From positions 1 to 58,978 of the forward strand of contig JAPLLK010000064.1 in the NCBI GenBank assembly GCA_026387575.1: 58,978 nucleotides of DNA, written 5' to 3'. The notes under the pieces were generated by a model. That model was given only the letters and a program-made list of their open reading frames with translations, had not been told where the DNA came from and made no database searches. The position numbers were made by a program, and so were the translations under genes. Origin of the DNA: Nitrospirota bacterium. GTDB lineage: Bacteria; Nitrospirota; Thermodesulfovibrionia; Thermodesulfovibrionales; UBA1546. Below are positions 17,242-25,572 of this stretch, one piece after another; positions within the stretch are counted from its first letter, which is position 1, and the number at the start of each line of letters is the position of its first letter.

Positions 17242-18498
17242 CTACTCTCTAATCTGTCCATCCCCAAGCACGATAAACTTTGTGCATGTGAGTTCTTCAA
17301 GCCCCATCGGCCCCCTTGCATGAATCTTGTCAGTTGATATTCCTATCTCAGCACCGAGGCCGAACTGATAACCGTCATTCAATCTCGTGGATGCATTAAC
17401 GAAAACAGCGGATGAATCAACCTCACGCAGAAATCTCATTGCCTTCTCATAATTCTCCGTTACAATCGAATCAGAATGAGCAGAGCCGTATTTTGCGATA
17501 TGATCTATTGCTTCATCCATATCCTTGACAACCTTCACATTCAGGATGAGGTCCAGATACTCCATATAAAAATCATCTTCTTTCACGGCAGCGATGGACT
17601 TATCTATCTTCCTTGTCGCAGGACATCCCTTAAGGCTGACCTTTGCATCTTTAAACCTCTTAATCATTGATGGGAGAAATGCCTTTGCAACCTTTTTGTC
17701 AATGAGCATTGTCTCCATTGCATTGCAAGTACCGGGTCTCTGGACTTTTGCATTAAAACATATATCTTCAGCCATTTTCAGGTCAGCGTCCCTGTCAACA
17801 AATACATGGCATACTCCCTTGTAATGCTTAAGCACCGGGATTCTTGAATTTGCCGTGACTGTTCTTATCAGCCCTTCGCCCCCGCGCGGGATTATGAGGT
17901 CAATAATCCCCTCAAGTTTAAGCATCTCCATCACTGCTTCTCTTTCAGGTATATCAATGAATGTTATTGCGTCTTCATCAAGCCCTGCCGTCTTTGCCAC
18001 ATCCCTCAGTATCTTTACAATCGCCTTGTTGGAGTTTATCGCCTCAGAGCCTCCTCGCAGAATGACCGCATTTCCTGCCTTAAGGCATAGGCTTGTTGCA
18101 TCTGCCGTAACATTAGGCCTTGATTCATAGATGATTCCGATAACTCCGATAGGCACGCGCATCTTTCCGACAACCATTCCATTGGGCCTCTGCCACATCT
18201 TTATTACTTCTCCCACAGGGTCAGGAAGCGCTGCAACCTCAATCAGTCCCTGAGCCATCTCATTTATGCGTTGGTTATTCAGGGCAAGCCTGTCTATCAT
18301 CGCCTTTGAAAGTCCCTTTTTCTCTGCAAAGGCAATGTCTTTTTTGTTTTCTTTTATAAGTTCTGCCTTGCGTTTTTTAAGCGCATCAGCCATCTTTAAA
18401 AGCGCATTATTCTTTTCTTTAGAGGACGCCCTTGCAAGCAGCCTTGCGCCTTCTTTGGCTGCCTTTGCTTTTTTTAGAACATAAGCCTTAATATCCAT
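17242..18498 (-). CDS. proA: Gamma-glutamyl phosphate reductase
   Basis: Second step of proline synthesis: reduces glutamyl-5-phosphate to the semialdehyde with NADPH. At 418 aa it has full length and the aldehyde-dehydrogenase fold. MRVPIGVIGIIYESRPNVT is the family signature, and the catalytic cysteine lies in QRPGTCNAMET at about residue 255. The gene sits between trpG (14 bases upstream) and UPF0158. proA is often beside nadD and rsfS; here they are about 6 kb apart because of the R-M insertion. Confidence 0.96.
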   Translation of the reverse strand: MDIKAYVLKKAKAAKEGARLLARASSKEKNNALLKMADALKKRKAELIKENKKDIAFAEKKGLSKAMIDRLALNNQRINEMAQGLIEVAALPDPVGEVIKMWQRPNGMVVGKMRVPIGVIGIIYESRPNVTADATSLCLKAGNAVILRGGSEAINSNKAIVKILRDVAKTAGLDEDAITFIDIPEREAVMEMLKLEGIIDLIIPRGGEGLIRTVTANSRIPVLKHYKGVCHVFVDRDADLKMAEDICFNAKVQRPGTCNAMETMLIDKKVAKAFLPSMIKRFKDAKVSLKGCPATRKIDKSIAAVKEDDFYMEYLDLILNVKVVKDMDEAIDHIAKYGSAHSDSIVTENYEKAMRFLREVDSSAVFVNASTRLNDGYQFGLGAEIGISTDKIHARGPMGLEELTCTKFIVLGDGQIRE

Positions 18499-18512
18499 CT
18501 CTCCTCCGGATT

Positions 18513-19082
18513 CTATATTCGCAGGTTCAGGAAGTTTTTAAGAAGGGCTTTCCCGACTTTTGTAAGTATTGACTCAGGGTGAAACTGCACCCCTTCCACT
18601 ATAAACTCCTTATGCCTCACTCCCATTATCTCATCCTGATCAGTCCATGCAGTAATCTCAAGACAGTAAGGCAAGGTTTCTTTCTTAACAATAAGCGAGT
18701 GGTATCTTGTTGCCTCAAATGGATTCGGCAGTCCTTCATATATTGTCTTTCCGTCGTGGTATATCATGGATGTTTTTCCGTGCATGAGCCTCGGCGCCCT
18801 TATTATGTCTCCGCCGAATGCAGCTCCGATTGCCTGATGCCCTAAACACACGCCGAGGATAGGAATCTTGCCTGCAAAGTATTTTATGACATCAACAGAA
18901 ACCCCTGCCTCTTTAGGTGTGCACGGTCCCGGAGAGATAACAATCCTTTCAGGTTTTAGCTCTTCAATATCTTTTATCGTAACCCTGTCATTCCTGAACA
19001 CCGTTATATCCTCTCCAATCTCTCCAAGATGCTGGACAAGGTTGTAGGTAAAAGAATCATAATTATCAATCATCAATAGCAT
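18513..19082 (-). CDS. trpG: Anthranilate synthase glutaminase subunit (TrpG/PabA)
   Basis: Class I glutamine amidotransferase that feeds ammonia to TrpE. The 189-aa protein has the nucleophile loop [12 protein letters not shown] (Cys at about 79), the oxyanion motif VISPGPCTP, and the HPES pair QFHPESILT near the C-terminus. It starts 2 bases after the trpE stop, which points to anthranilate synthesis, although such subunits can also serve 4-amino-4-deoxychorismate synthase (PabA). Confidence 0.94.
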   Translation of the reverse strand: MLLMIDNYDSFTYNLVQHLGEIGEDITVFRNDRVTIKDIEELKPERIVISPGPCTPKEAGVSVDVIKYFAGKIPILGVCLGHQAIGAAFGGDIIRAPRLMHGKTSMIYHDGKTIYEGLPNPFEATRYHSLIVKKETLPYCLEITAWTDQDEIMGVRHKEFIVEGVQFHPESILTKVGKALLKNFLNLRI

Positions 19083-19084
19083 CT

Positions 19085-20581
19085 CTAACTTAATCCCTTC
19101 TCTGCCATATCCACTGCCTTCATCATTCCCATAGCCTTGTTCACTGTTTCAGTATATTCCCTCTCAGGCACTGAATCAGCAACAATCCCTGCGCCTGCCT
19201 GAACATAAACCTTCCCGTCTTTTATTATAAGCGTTCTTATAGTGATACATGTATCCATGTTCCCTGAATAGCTGAAATATCCCACAGCGCCGGCATAAGG
19301 CCCTCTCTTTATCGGCTCAAGTTCATCTATAATCTCCATGGCCCGAACCTTAGGAGCGCCAGTAACAGTGCCTGCCGGAAAACATGCCCGAAGCACATCA
19401 AACGCATCAAGCCCGTTAACAAGATTTCCCTCAACATTAGACACTATATGCATCACATGGCTGTATCTTTCAACCGCCATCAATTCTGTTACCTCAACAG
19501 AGCCTTTCTCGGCAACCCTGCCGACATCATTCCTTCCGAGGTCAACAAGCATTATATGCTCTGCCATCTCTTTCGGGTCTTTCTTGAGTTCTTCCTCAAG
19601 CACCTTGTCCTCTTCCTCTGTTTCTCCTCTTTTCCTTGTGCCTGCAATAGGCCTCAGGACAATTTTTTTATCTTCAACCCTGACGAGTATTTCAGGAGAT
19701 GAGCCGACAATCTCTGTGTCTCCAGTGTCAATGTAATACATATAAGGAGACGGATTAATCATACGCAAAGCCCTGTAAACATCAAATGGGTCAACATCAG
19801 ATTTTCTCTCAAACCTCTGCGAGAGCACAACCTGAAATATGTCTCCTGCCGCAATATATTCTTTTGACTTAAGCACAGCCTCCTCAAAAGCCTCTCTTGT
19901 CTTAAAACTTGATGTGTATTTGCTGAATGTTTTTTTACTCCTGACTTCTGGCTTCTGACTTATGACTCTTGCACTTTTAAGTTTTTCAACTATGCCTTCT
20001 ATCTTTTTCACTGCCTCTTTATATGCCTTTGCAGGGCTCTTCCCCTCTACATGCACATTAGAGACAACCTTTATTTTCTGCTTAAGGCTGTCAAATATGA
20101 GCATTGTGTCAGCAAGCATAAAGAACATATCAGGCAGATCAATGCCGGTTTTTTTGCTGTCAGGAACCCGCTCAAAAAACCTGACCATATCATAGCCCAT
20201 ATATCCGACAAGGCCTCCTGAAAATCTCGGGAGCCCTGGGACATCAACAGGCATGTAAAGAGCTATCTCTTTTTTAAGCACATCCACAGGGTCATCTGCC
20301 TCAAATACAACAGGCTTCCTGCCTCTTTCTCTTATCTCTATCTTCTTTCCCCAGCCCTTTATAACCTTTGACGGATTTGTTCCGAGGAAGGAATATCTTG
20401 CCCATTTCTCTCCTCCGACAACACTCTCAAGCAGGAAGGAAGGGCTTTTGCCAATCTTTAAAAATGCGGAGACAGGAGTGTCAATATCAGCAAGGATTTC
20501 CCTATAGACAGGGATGAGATTTCCCTTTCCGCATAGAGACTTAAACTCTTTGATATCAGGATACAGCATATTGACAAACAA
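19085..20581 (-). CDS. trpE: Anthranilate synthase component I
   Basis: Converts chorismate to anthranilate. 498 aa from the TTG at 20581, or 494 from the ATG at 20569. AAGGA at 20583-20587 is too close to the TTG and rather far from the ATG, so the start is unsettled. The C-terminal chorismate-binding domain shows [29 protein letters not shown] and [18 protein letters not shown]. The linker near residue 205-215 ([11 protein letters not shown]) is encoded by five tandem heptamers (19937-19971). First gene of the group with trpG, proA and UPF0158. TATACT at 20610-20605 is a weak -10 candidate. Confidence 0.95.
   Translation of the reverse strand: MFVNMLYPDIKEFKSLCGKGNLIPVYREILADIDTPVSAFLKIGKSPSFLLESVVGGEKWARYSFLGTNPSKVIKGWGKKIEIRERGRKPVVFEADDPVDVLKKEIALYMPVDVPGLPRFSGGLVGYMGYDMVRFFERVPDSKKTGIDLPDMFFMLADTMLIFDSLKQKIKVVSNVHVEGKSPAKAYKEAVKKIEGIVEKLKSARVISQKPEVRSKKTFSKYTSSFKTREAFEEAVLKSKEYIAAGDIFQVVLSQRFERKSDVDPFDVYRALRMINPSPYMYYIDTGDTEIVGSSPEILVRVEDKKIVLRPIAGTRKRGETEEEDKVLEEELKKDPKEMAEHIMLVDLGRNDVGRVAEKGSVEVTELMAVERYSHVMHIVSNVEGNLVNGLDAFDVLRACFPAGTVTGAPKVRAMEIIDELEPIKRGPYAGAVGYFSYSGNMDTCITIRTLIIKDGKVYVQAGAGIVADSVPEREYTETVNKAMGMMKAVDMAEKGLS
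19937..19971. repeat. Five tandem heptamers inside trpE
   Basis: Five 7-base units with consensus ACTTCTG (plus strand), 35 bp. They code for the linker between the N-terminal and chorismate-binding lobes of TrpE. The reading frame is intact. Confidence 0.65.
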
Positions 20582-20628
20582 GTCCTTTTTTCATTATTCT
20601 TAATAGTATAACTCATTAACTAAGACTA

Positions 20629-20663
20629 AGTTAATAGTTAGAAATTAGGAGTTAAGAGTTATA
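20629..20663. repeat. Five tandem heptamers upstream of tRNA-Gly
   Basis: Five 7-base units with consensus AGTTAAG, 35 bp, in the trpE/tRNA-Gly gap, ending 16 bases before the tRNA. Confidence 0.6.
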
Positions 20664-20679
20664 ACTTATCTTCTTGAAT

Positions 20680-20754
<75 letters not shown>

Positions 20755-20772
20755 GATTCGTCAGGAATATTT

Positions 20773-20821
20773 AGTTAGGAGTCCGGAGTTTTACTCACAA
20801 CTCCTAACTCTGAACTCCGAG
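20773..20821. repeat. Seven heptamers in inverted arrangement between two tRNA genes
   Basis: Three units like AGTTAGG are followed by four like CTCCTAA, so the array can fold on itself. It fills most of the 76-bp gap between tRNA-Gly and tRNA-Cys. Confidence 0.55.
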
Positions 20822-20830
20822 CTTCAAGAT

Positions 20831-20906
20831 GGCGGCGTACCCAAGTGGCTAAGGGGGAGGTCTGCAAAACCTTTATGCAGCGGTTCAAATCCGCTCGCCG
20901 CCTCCA
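20831..20906 (+). tRNA. tRNA-Cys (GCA)
   Basis: 76 nt including an encoded CCA. The acceptor stem GGCGGCG pairs with CGCCGCC. The anticodon loop CTGCAAA has anticodon GCA at 20864-20866. The T loop is GTTCAAATC. Same orientation as tRNA-Gly. Confidence 0.95.
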
Positions 20907-20984
20907 AATTTTTCGGCATTCTTAGCTCTTTTCTATAGTTATCTCTTGAATTTTCTGGCTGAAGAAGGGAATAATACAAATACC

Positions 20985-21386
20985 ATGCGGGCTAAGACAC
21001 CTCCGTTTTGTCTGCTTCTCTGTATTGCGCTTTTATCTTCAGGCTGTGCGAGCGTCTTGTTAACAGGCGCAAGCGGCGGTGTTGCATATACAGTTACAAA
21101 TGTCGCATATAAGACTGCGACTTTCCCATTTGAACAGGTAGAAGGAGCAGTACATGCAGCTTTGAAAAGGATGGGGATAAAAGAGGCAGGAAAGAAAAAA
21201 ATAGAAAACGGCGTGGAGATTTCAGCGACAACCGATAGATTGAAGATTTATATAGAGCTTGAAAGAATTACGAACAAGACAACAAAGATAAGCGTTAATG
21301 CTAAGAAAAATGTTGTTTTGAAAGACAGTGCAACAGCAACAGAGATAATAGAGCAGATTGAAACGATTCTGGAAGGAAGAAAATAA
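20985..21386 (+). CDS. Lipoprotein of the DUF3568 type
   Basis: The product, about 133 aa, has a lipoprotein signal peptide (FCLLLCIALLSSGCAS, lipobox LSSGC), so it is anchored to the outer or inner membrane. The mature part fits DUF3568: a glycine-rich start (GASGGVAYTVTN), then FPFEQVEGAVHAALKRMG and an alpha/beta region. The ATG at 20985 is preferred over a TTG at 20946 because it places the signal peptide at the N-terminus. It is convergent with serS. Function unknown. Confidence 0.75.
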   Translation: MRAKTPPFCLLLCIALLSSGCASVLLTGASGGVAYTVTNVAYKTATFPFEQVEGAVHAALKRMGIKEAGKKKIENGVEISATTDRLKIYIELERITNKTTKISVNAKKNVVLKDSATATEIIEQIETILEGRK

Positions 21387-21404
21387 CACAACCGTCCCAA
21401 AACT

Positions 21405-22673
21405 CTACTTTATTACCTCCGCCCCCATATGCTCCCTCAGCGCTTCTGGAATCACAATGCTTCCGTCTTTCTGCTGGAAGTTTTCAAGGATGGCGACGAC
21501 TGTTCTTCCGATTGCAAGTGCAGAGCCGTTTAGAGTATGCACAAACTCAGTTCCCTTCTTTCCTTCACGCTTAAACCTGATATTCGCCCTTCTTGCCTGA
21601 AAATCCTCAAAATTAGAGCATGAGGAAATCTCCCTGTATCTCTGCTGGCCCGGGAGCCAGACCTCGATGTCATAAGTCTTTGCCGCCGAGAAACCAAGGT
21701 CGCCTGTGCAGAGCGCAATAACCCTGTATGGCAGGCCGAACCTTTGAAGAATGTCCTCTGCATCATTGGTGAGCTTCTCAAGCTCGCTGTATGAATCTTC
21801 AGGCTTCACGAATTTTACAATTTCAACTTTATTGAACTGGTGCTGCCTTATTAATCCCCTTGTGTCTTTTCCGTATGAGCCTGCCTCGCGCCTGAAGCAT
21901 GGAGTGTATGCGGTATAGTAAATCGGCAGATCACTCTCGTTCAGAATTTCATCTCGGTGAATATTTGTCACAGGAACCTCTGCTGTAGGAATAAGATAAA
22001 ACTCAGGGTCTGCTGTCCTGAACAGTTCCATCTCGAATTTCGGAAGCTGTCCTGTGCCTGTCATGGATTCGCGGTTAACAAGAAGCGGCGGCAATATCTC
22101 CTTGTATCCTTTAGATGTGTTCAGGTCAAGCATGAAATTCATCAGCGCCCTTTCAAGTTTTGCGCCCATGCCTTTCATCAATGAAAATCTTGCGCCTGCA
22201 ATCTTTGATGCCCTGTCAAAGTCAATTATGCCGTGCATCTCTGCGATGTCCCAGTGATTCAACGGAGGAAAATCTAATTCTTTTGGAGCGCCCCATTTTC
22301 GTATCTCAACATTTTCTGCCTCGTCTTTGCCAGCAGGGACTGATTCGTGAGGGATGTTAGGGATAATCAAAAGCTCATGCCTTGCTTCTTCTTCTAAAAC
22401 TTTCAGCCGCTCTTCTTTTTCCGTTATGAAGTCAGATATGTTTTTTGCTTCTGCTAAGATTGAAACCGCAGCCTTCTTCTCTCTTTTTAATATTGCAATC
22501 TCCTGCGAGATTTTATTCCTCTGCTCTCTTTTTTCTTCGATGAGCCTGAGAAGTTCTCTCCTTTCATTTTCTATTTTCAGAAACCTGTCAAGTATGGAGA
22601 GGTCATAGTTTCTCTTCCTGAGCGACTCTTCCACTCTTGCGGTATTCTCTCTCACAATCTTTACGTCAAGCAT
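21405..22673 (-). CDS. serS: Seryl-tRNA synthetase
   Basis: Charges tRNA-Ser (and tRNA-Sec where present) with serine. 422 aa from the ATG at 22673, chosen because the family starts [10 protein letters not shown] and GAGGGG lies 5 bases upstream; an in-frame ATG at 22688 would add five residues. The N-terminal coiled-coil arm spans about residues 25-105 (lysine/glutamate-rich). The class II core includes [34 protein letters not shown] and, for motif 3, [19 protein letters not shown]. Confidence 0.97.
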   Translation of the reverse strand: MLDVKIVRENTARVEESLRKRNYDLSILDRFLKIENERRELLRLIEEKREQRNKISQEIAILKREKKAAVSILAEAKNISDFITEKEERLKVLEEEARHELLIIPNIPHESVPAGKDEAENVEIRKWGAPKELDFPPLNHWDIAEMHGIIDFDRASKIAGARFSLMKGMGAKLERALMNFMLDLNTSKGYKEILPPLLVNRESMTGTGQLPKFEMELFRTADPEFYLIPTAEVPVTNIHRDEILNESDLPIYYTAYTPCFRREAGSYGKDTRGLIRQHQFNKVEIVKFVKPEDSYSELEKLTNDAEDILQRFGLPYRVIALCTGDLGFSAAKTYDIEVWLPGQQRYREISSCSNFEDFQARRANIRFKREGKKGTEFVHTLNGSALAIGRTVVAILENFQQKDGSIVIPEALREHMGAEVIK

Positions 22674-22802
22674 GTCTTCCCCTCGCAATGACAGTGTCTA
22701 ATTATTGTGTATAATATATCGTAATGAGACATAAAAGTGAAGCAGCGATTTTCCTGAGATTATTTTTAGAAAACAATTTTTCATTTAAAGGTCAAAAAAT
22801 TC

Positions 22803-22831
22803 TTGACAAAAATTTCATGTTACTGTAATTT
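22803..22831 (+). promoter_or_regulatory. Candidate promoter for the broken speD gene
   Basis: TTGACA (22803-22808) lies 17 bases before TAATTT (22826-22831). A small hairpin (AGAGC/GCTCT, around 22844-22860) follows in the leader before GGAGGT and the TTG start. Confidence 0.5.
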
Positions 22832-22890
22832 ATTTAACTTAAGAGAGCAATAAAGCTCTTTAGATTAAAATCTAACATGGAGGTAGAGGG

Positions 22891-23215
22891 TTGCATGCTT
22901 TAGGTAAACATTTATTAGTGGAGCTTAAGGATTGTGATCCTGAAATTCTCAAAAGCCTCGACAAGGTAAGAAATGCAATGGTCTCAGCGGCAAAAAAGGC
23001 CAAAGCAACCATCATATGCGGCTGTAGATATTTTTACCTGCGGCGATATTATTAAGCCCGAAGTTGCCGCTCAGTTTCTGATTGAAAAGTTCCGATGCAA
23101 AAATCCATCTGTTGTTGAGATGAAGCGCGGGATTCTCTCTCATTCAGGAGAGAGGCTGCCGTACAAGGTGAATTCTCCTGAACTAACTCTTGTAGCAGGC
23201 GGCAGGACTGTATAA
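22891..23215 (+). pseudogene. speD: S-adenosylmethionine decarboxylase proenzyme, internal deletion and frameshift
   Basis: The first part, from TTG at 22891, reads HALGKHLLVELKDCDPEIL and on to AKKAKATI, as in bacterial SpeD. At about 23010 the similarity jumps, in another frame, to YAAVDIFTCGD and continues to VVEMKRGIL and the stop at 23213. About 32 residues are missing, including the block ESHxSIHTWPE with the serine that self-cleaves to make the pyruvoyl group. The N-terminal frame ends at 23053. GGAGGT and a good promoter remain upstream. No active enzyme can be made from this copy unless the assembly is wrong. Confidence 0.88.
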
Positions 23216-23220
23216 CAAAA

Positions 23221-23276
23221 AGTTAGAAGTTTAAAGTTAAAAGTGAAAAATTGAAAACCTCTAATTTTTAATTCTC
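23221..23276. repeat. About eight degenerate heptamers
   Basis: 7-base units like AGTTAAA that change to AATTTTT-like units in the second half. They fill the gap between the speD remnant and the end of the glycosyltransferase gene. Confidence 0.5.
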
Positions 23277-24030
23277 AATATATCCATCTCTTCTGCTTCA
23301 TTTCCCATGTCTTTGCATATTTCAGAAAAGTGTAATAGCTGTAAAGCACCGCAAGCACTAACCCGTGTCTGCCGTCCAGAAACCCGAATCTGAAAAAAAA
23401 CATCTTTATGAATGTAACCGGTGGGCGCACAAGAAAGTCCAGCATGTTAGGCACAACTCCGGTTTTTTTAAGTTCCTTTGCTGCAAGCGAGGAATAGATG
23501 TCCATCCGCTTTAAATAATCGGAGACAGAATTATACGTATAATGGACAAGTGGATTTTTAAGATACGATACGCTCCCATTGACAATTACCTTCTCGTGCA
23601 CTTCTCTATCTTCAACTTTACCTGCACTTTTCCTGAACAGCCTCAATGTATAATCAGGCCACCATCCTCCGTGTTTTATCCACCTGCCCATAAAAAAATT
23701 TTTCCTCGAGACATAAAACCCGTCATGGCTGTTTTCTTTTATTGCATTTATAACCTCTGCCTTTAATTCAGGCGTAAATCTCTCGTCAGCGTCAAGGATA
23801 AAAACCCACTGGACTTCGGCAAGGTCAACCGCCGCCTGTTTTTGCTTTGCATATCCCTTCCACTCTTTCTGTAATACCTTAGCTGTGTATTTCCTGCAGA
23901 TTTCAACAGTCCTGTCAGAACTGAATGAGTCAATGACAACTATTTCAGCGGCATCCTTTACGCTATCAAGGGCGGTTTCAATATTCGCCTCTTCATTTTT
24001 TGTTACGATTACAATTGATACGGGGATCAA
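23275..24030 (-). CDS. Family 2 glycosyltransferase (WaaE/KdtX-like)
   Basis: 251 aa. The GT-A fold starts VSIVIVTKNEEANIETALDS. The nucleotide-sugar site DADERF and the GGWWPDYTLRLFRK block are typical of lipopolysaccharide-core beta-1,4-glucosyltransferases of the WaaE type. The C-terminal part (VTFIKMFFFRFGFLDG…) is an amphipathic membrane-contact region. It overlaps the upstream DUF3108 gene by 4 bases. Probable role: adding a hexose to inner-core LPS; the exact sugar cannot be read. Confidence 0.85.
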   Translation of the reverse strand: MIPVSIVIVTKNEEANIETALDSVKDAAEIVVIDSFSSDRTVEICRKYTAKVLQKEWKGYAKQKQAAVDLAEVQWVFILDADERFTPELKAEVINAIKENSHDGFYVSRKNFFMGRWIKHGGWWPDYTLRLFRKSAGKVEDREVHEKVIVNGSVSYLKNPLVHYTYNSVSDYLKRMDIYSSLAAKELKKTGVVPNMLDFLVRPPVTFIKMFFFRFGFLDGRHGLVLAVLYSYYTFLKYAKTWEMKQKRWIY

Positions 24031-24791
24031 TACCTTCCTCCTACCAACAGGGCATTTATAGAGCCTATGGCGACTTTTGTCTGGAGCTTCACAGGAATCC
24101 GCTTCTCATCGTCTGTCAGCCAGATATAGATGTCGCCTTTTTTATAAAAGATACCCTCTGATTTCATTAACGGCTTAATCAAGATTGTATCAACTGTGCC
24201 TGTCGGAAGCGTTACCTTTTCCTTTCTGAGCACCTGCACTTCAACATTCCAGACCTTCTTGCTGTCAACGATGGTTACGTAAACCGGCTCTCCGACAACA
24301 AGCTTCAGCGTCCTGAGATAATAGAAGCTCGACAGCGGGTCAAATATAAGAGAAGGTACATCAAAACTATGCTTTTCGTTATTGATATGGTCTATATATG
24401 TAACTTTATTGCCTGTGTTAAAAATTACCTCTTTGTCTCTTCTATGCCTGCCTTCTCTTATCCTGAGCCTATAATTGACAGGCTCTCCGACAAACATCAA
24501 TGAGGATTTTTTTGCGAGGATGCTTTCTACCCTGTCGTCAACAGTATAAAAAACAGAAACCCATTTAGCTGACTGCGCCGTAGAGATGATCTTCACGTCA
24601 TCGCCTGTTCTTGTTATCTCAAGAGTGGCTGTGCCTGCCTTGACGCCTGTCCATGTAAGCTCATATTCAAATTTTTCGGGAATGTTGAAGGATTCAGCAG
24701 TTTGCAGATTAATAAAAATCCCGACAAGAATAACTAAAACAAAAGAAGGAATTTGAACCCTTGAACCCTTGAACCCTTGAACCCTTGTCAT
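24027..24791 (-). CDS. DUF3108 family exported protein
   Basis: 254 aa with an N-terminal hydrophobic segment (FVLVILVGIFINL, about residues 17-30), so secreted or anchored. The rest matches DUF3108: FEYELTWTGVKAGTATLEI, then SARWV-like SAKWVSVFYTVDDR, FDPLSSFYYLRTL and IWLTDDEKRIPVKL. Function unknown; the family often sits near envelope genes. The first dozen codons consist of four 8-base repeats (24755-24786). The ATG lies only 16 bases from the divergent hisA start and no Shine-Dalgarno is visible, so the real start could be different. Confidence 0.78.
   Translation of the reverse strand: MTRVQGFKGSRVQIPSFVLVILVGIFINLQTAESFNIPEKFEYELTWTGVKAGTATLEITRTGDDVKIISTAQSAKWVSVFYTVDDRVESILAKKSSLMFVGEPVNYRLRIREGRHRRDKEVIFNTGNKVTYIDHINNEKHSFDVPSLIFDPLSSFYYLRTLKLVVGEPVYVTIVDSKKVWNVEVQVLRKEKVTLPTGTVDTILIKPLMKSEGIFYKKGDIYIWLTDDEKRIPVKLQTKVAIGSINALLVGGRY
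24755..24786. repeat. Four exact 8-bp tandem repeats at the start of the DUF3108 gene
   Basis: GAACCCTT occurs four times in a row on the plus strand, immediately after the DUF3108 start codon and upstream of hisA. The unit length is not a multiple of three, so a gain or loss would shift the frame of the DUF3108 gene. Confidence 0.8.
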
Positions 24792-24793
24792 TA

Positions 24794-24802
24794 TGGTATA
24801 TT
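24794..24802 (+). promoter_or_regulatory. Extended -10 element for hisA (possible leaderless start)
   Basis: TGG followed by TATATT (24797-24802) stands 5 bases before the hisA ATG. This would put the transcript start on or next to the start codon. There is no clear -35 at normal spacing. Confidence 0.4.
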
Positions 24803-24807
24803 AATCT

Positions 24808-25536
24808 ATGTTTGTTATTCCTGCAATAGATTTAAAAGGCGGACAATGCGTCAGACTCCTTCAGGGGAAAGAAGATGCTGTAACAATATATTCGGATGAC
24901 CCTGCATCAACAGCAAAGAGATGGGAGGAATCCGGGGCAAAACTCCTTCATGTTGTTGACCTTGACGGCGCATTCACAGGCAACCAGAAAAATCTTGACG
25001 CAATAATAAAGATAAGGCAATCTGTATCCATTGATATAGAGGTTGGCGGAGGGATAAGAGACATAAAAAAAATAGACGGCCTCGTCAGCATCGGTATTAA
25101 CAGAATAATACTCGGAACTGCAGTGATAGAGAACCCTTCTCTCCTGAAAGATGCCTGTGCTAAATATCCGGGCAGAATTCTTGCGGGCATTGATGCCAAA
25201 GACGGCAGGGCCGCAGTAAAAGGCTGGGTTGAGATTACTGGCACTAATGCAAAAGACCTTGCGCAGGAAATGGAAAAGGCCGGAGCAGCAGGCATAATAT
25301 ACACTGACATATCAAGAGACGGCATGCTTGCGGGCCCGAATATCCCAGCCATGAAAGAAATGGTTGAAACCGTCAGCATACCGATAATTGCATCCGGCGG
25401 CGTGTCTTCCATCAAAGACATAATATCTTTGAAGGAGATTAAGAATCTCTGGGGTGTGATAACAGGCAAGGCTATTTATTCCGGAGCAGTTGACTTGAAA
25501 GAGGCTATAAGGATTGCTCAGTCTTCCGGTTTTTGA
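24808..25536 (+). CDS. hisA: Phosphoribosylformimino-5-aminoimidazole carboxamide ribotide isomerase
   Basis: Fourth step of histidine synthesis, converting ProFAR to PRFAR. The 242-aa TIM barrel starts FVIPAIDLKGGQCVRLLQG with the catalytic aspartate. The second acid lies in YTDISRDGMLAGPN. GVSSIKDI forms the C-terminal phosphate site. No other his genes are in the window. No Shine-Dalgarno is seen. The stop codon is part of the -35 of the next promoter. Confidence 0.96.
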   Translation: MFVIPAIDLKGGQCVRLLQGKEDAVTIYSDDPASTAKRWEESGAKLLHVVDLDGAFTGNQKNLDAIIKIRQSVSIDIEVGGGIRDIKKIDGLVSIGINRIILGTAVIENPSLLKDACAKYPGRILAGIDAKDGRAAVKGWVEITGTNAKDLAQEMEKAGAAGIIYTDISRDGMLAGPNIPAMKEMVETVSIPIIASGGVSSIKDIISLKEIKNLWGVITGKAIYSGAVDLKEAIRIAQSSGF

Positions 25537-25562
25537 CAGCGCTTTTACGTCGGGGGTATAAT
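25533..25562 (+). promoter_or_regulatory. Full-consensus sigma70 promoter for the PBP1A gene
   Basis: TTGACA (25533-25538), an 18-base spacer and TATAAT (25557-25562) match the consensus in all 12 positions. The ATG follows 10 bases later, so the 5' leader would be only a few bases long. Confidence 0.75.
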
Positions 25563-25572
25563 CAATTTAACT

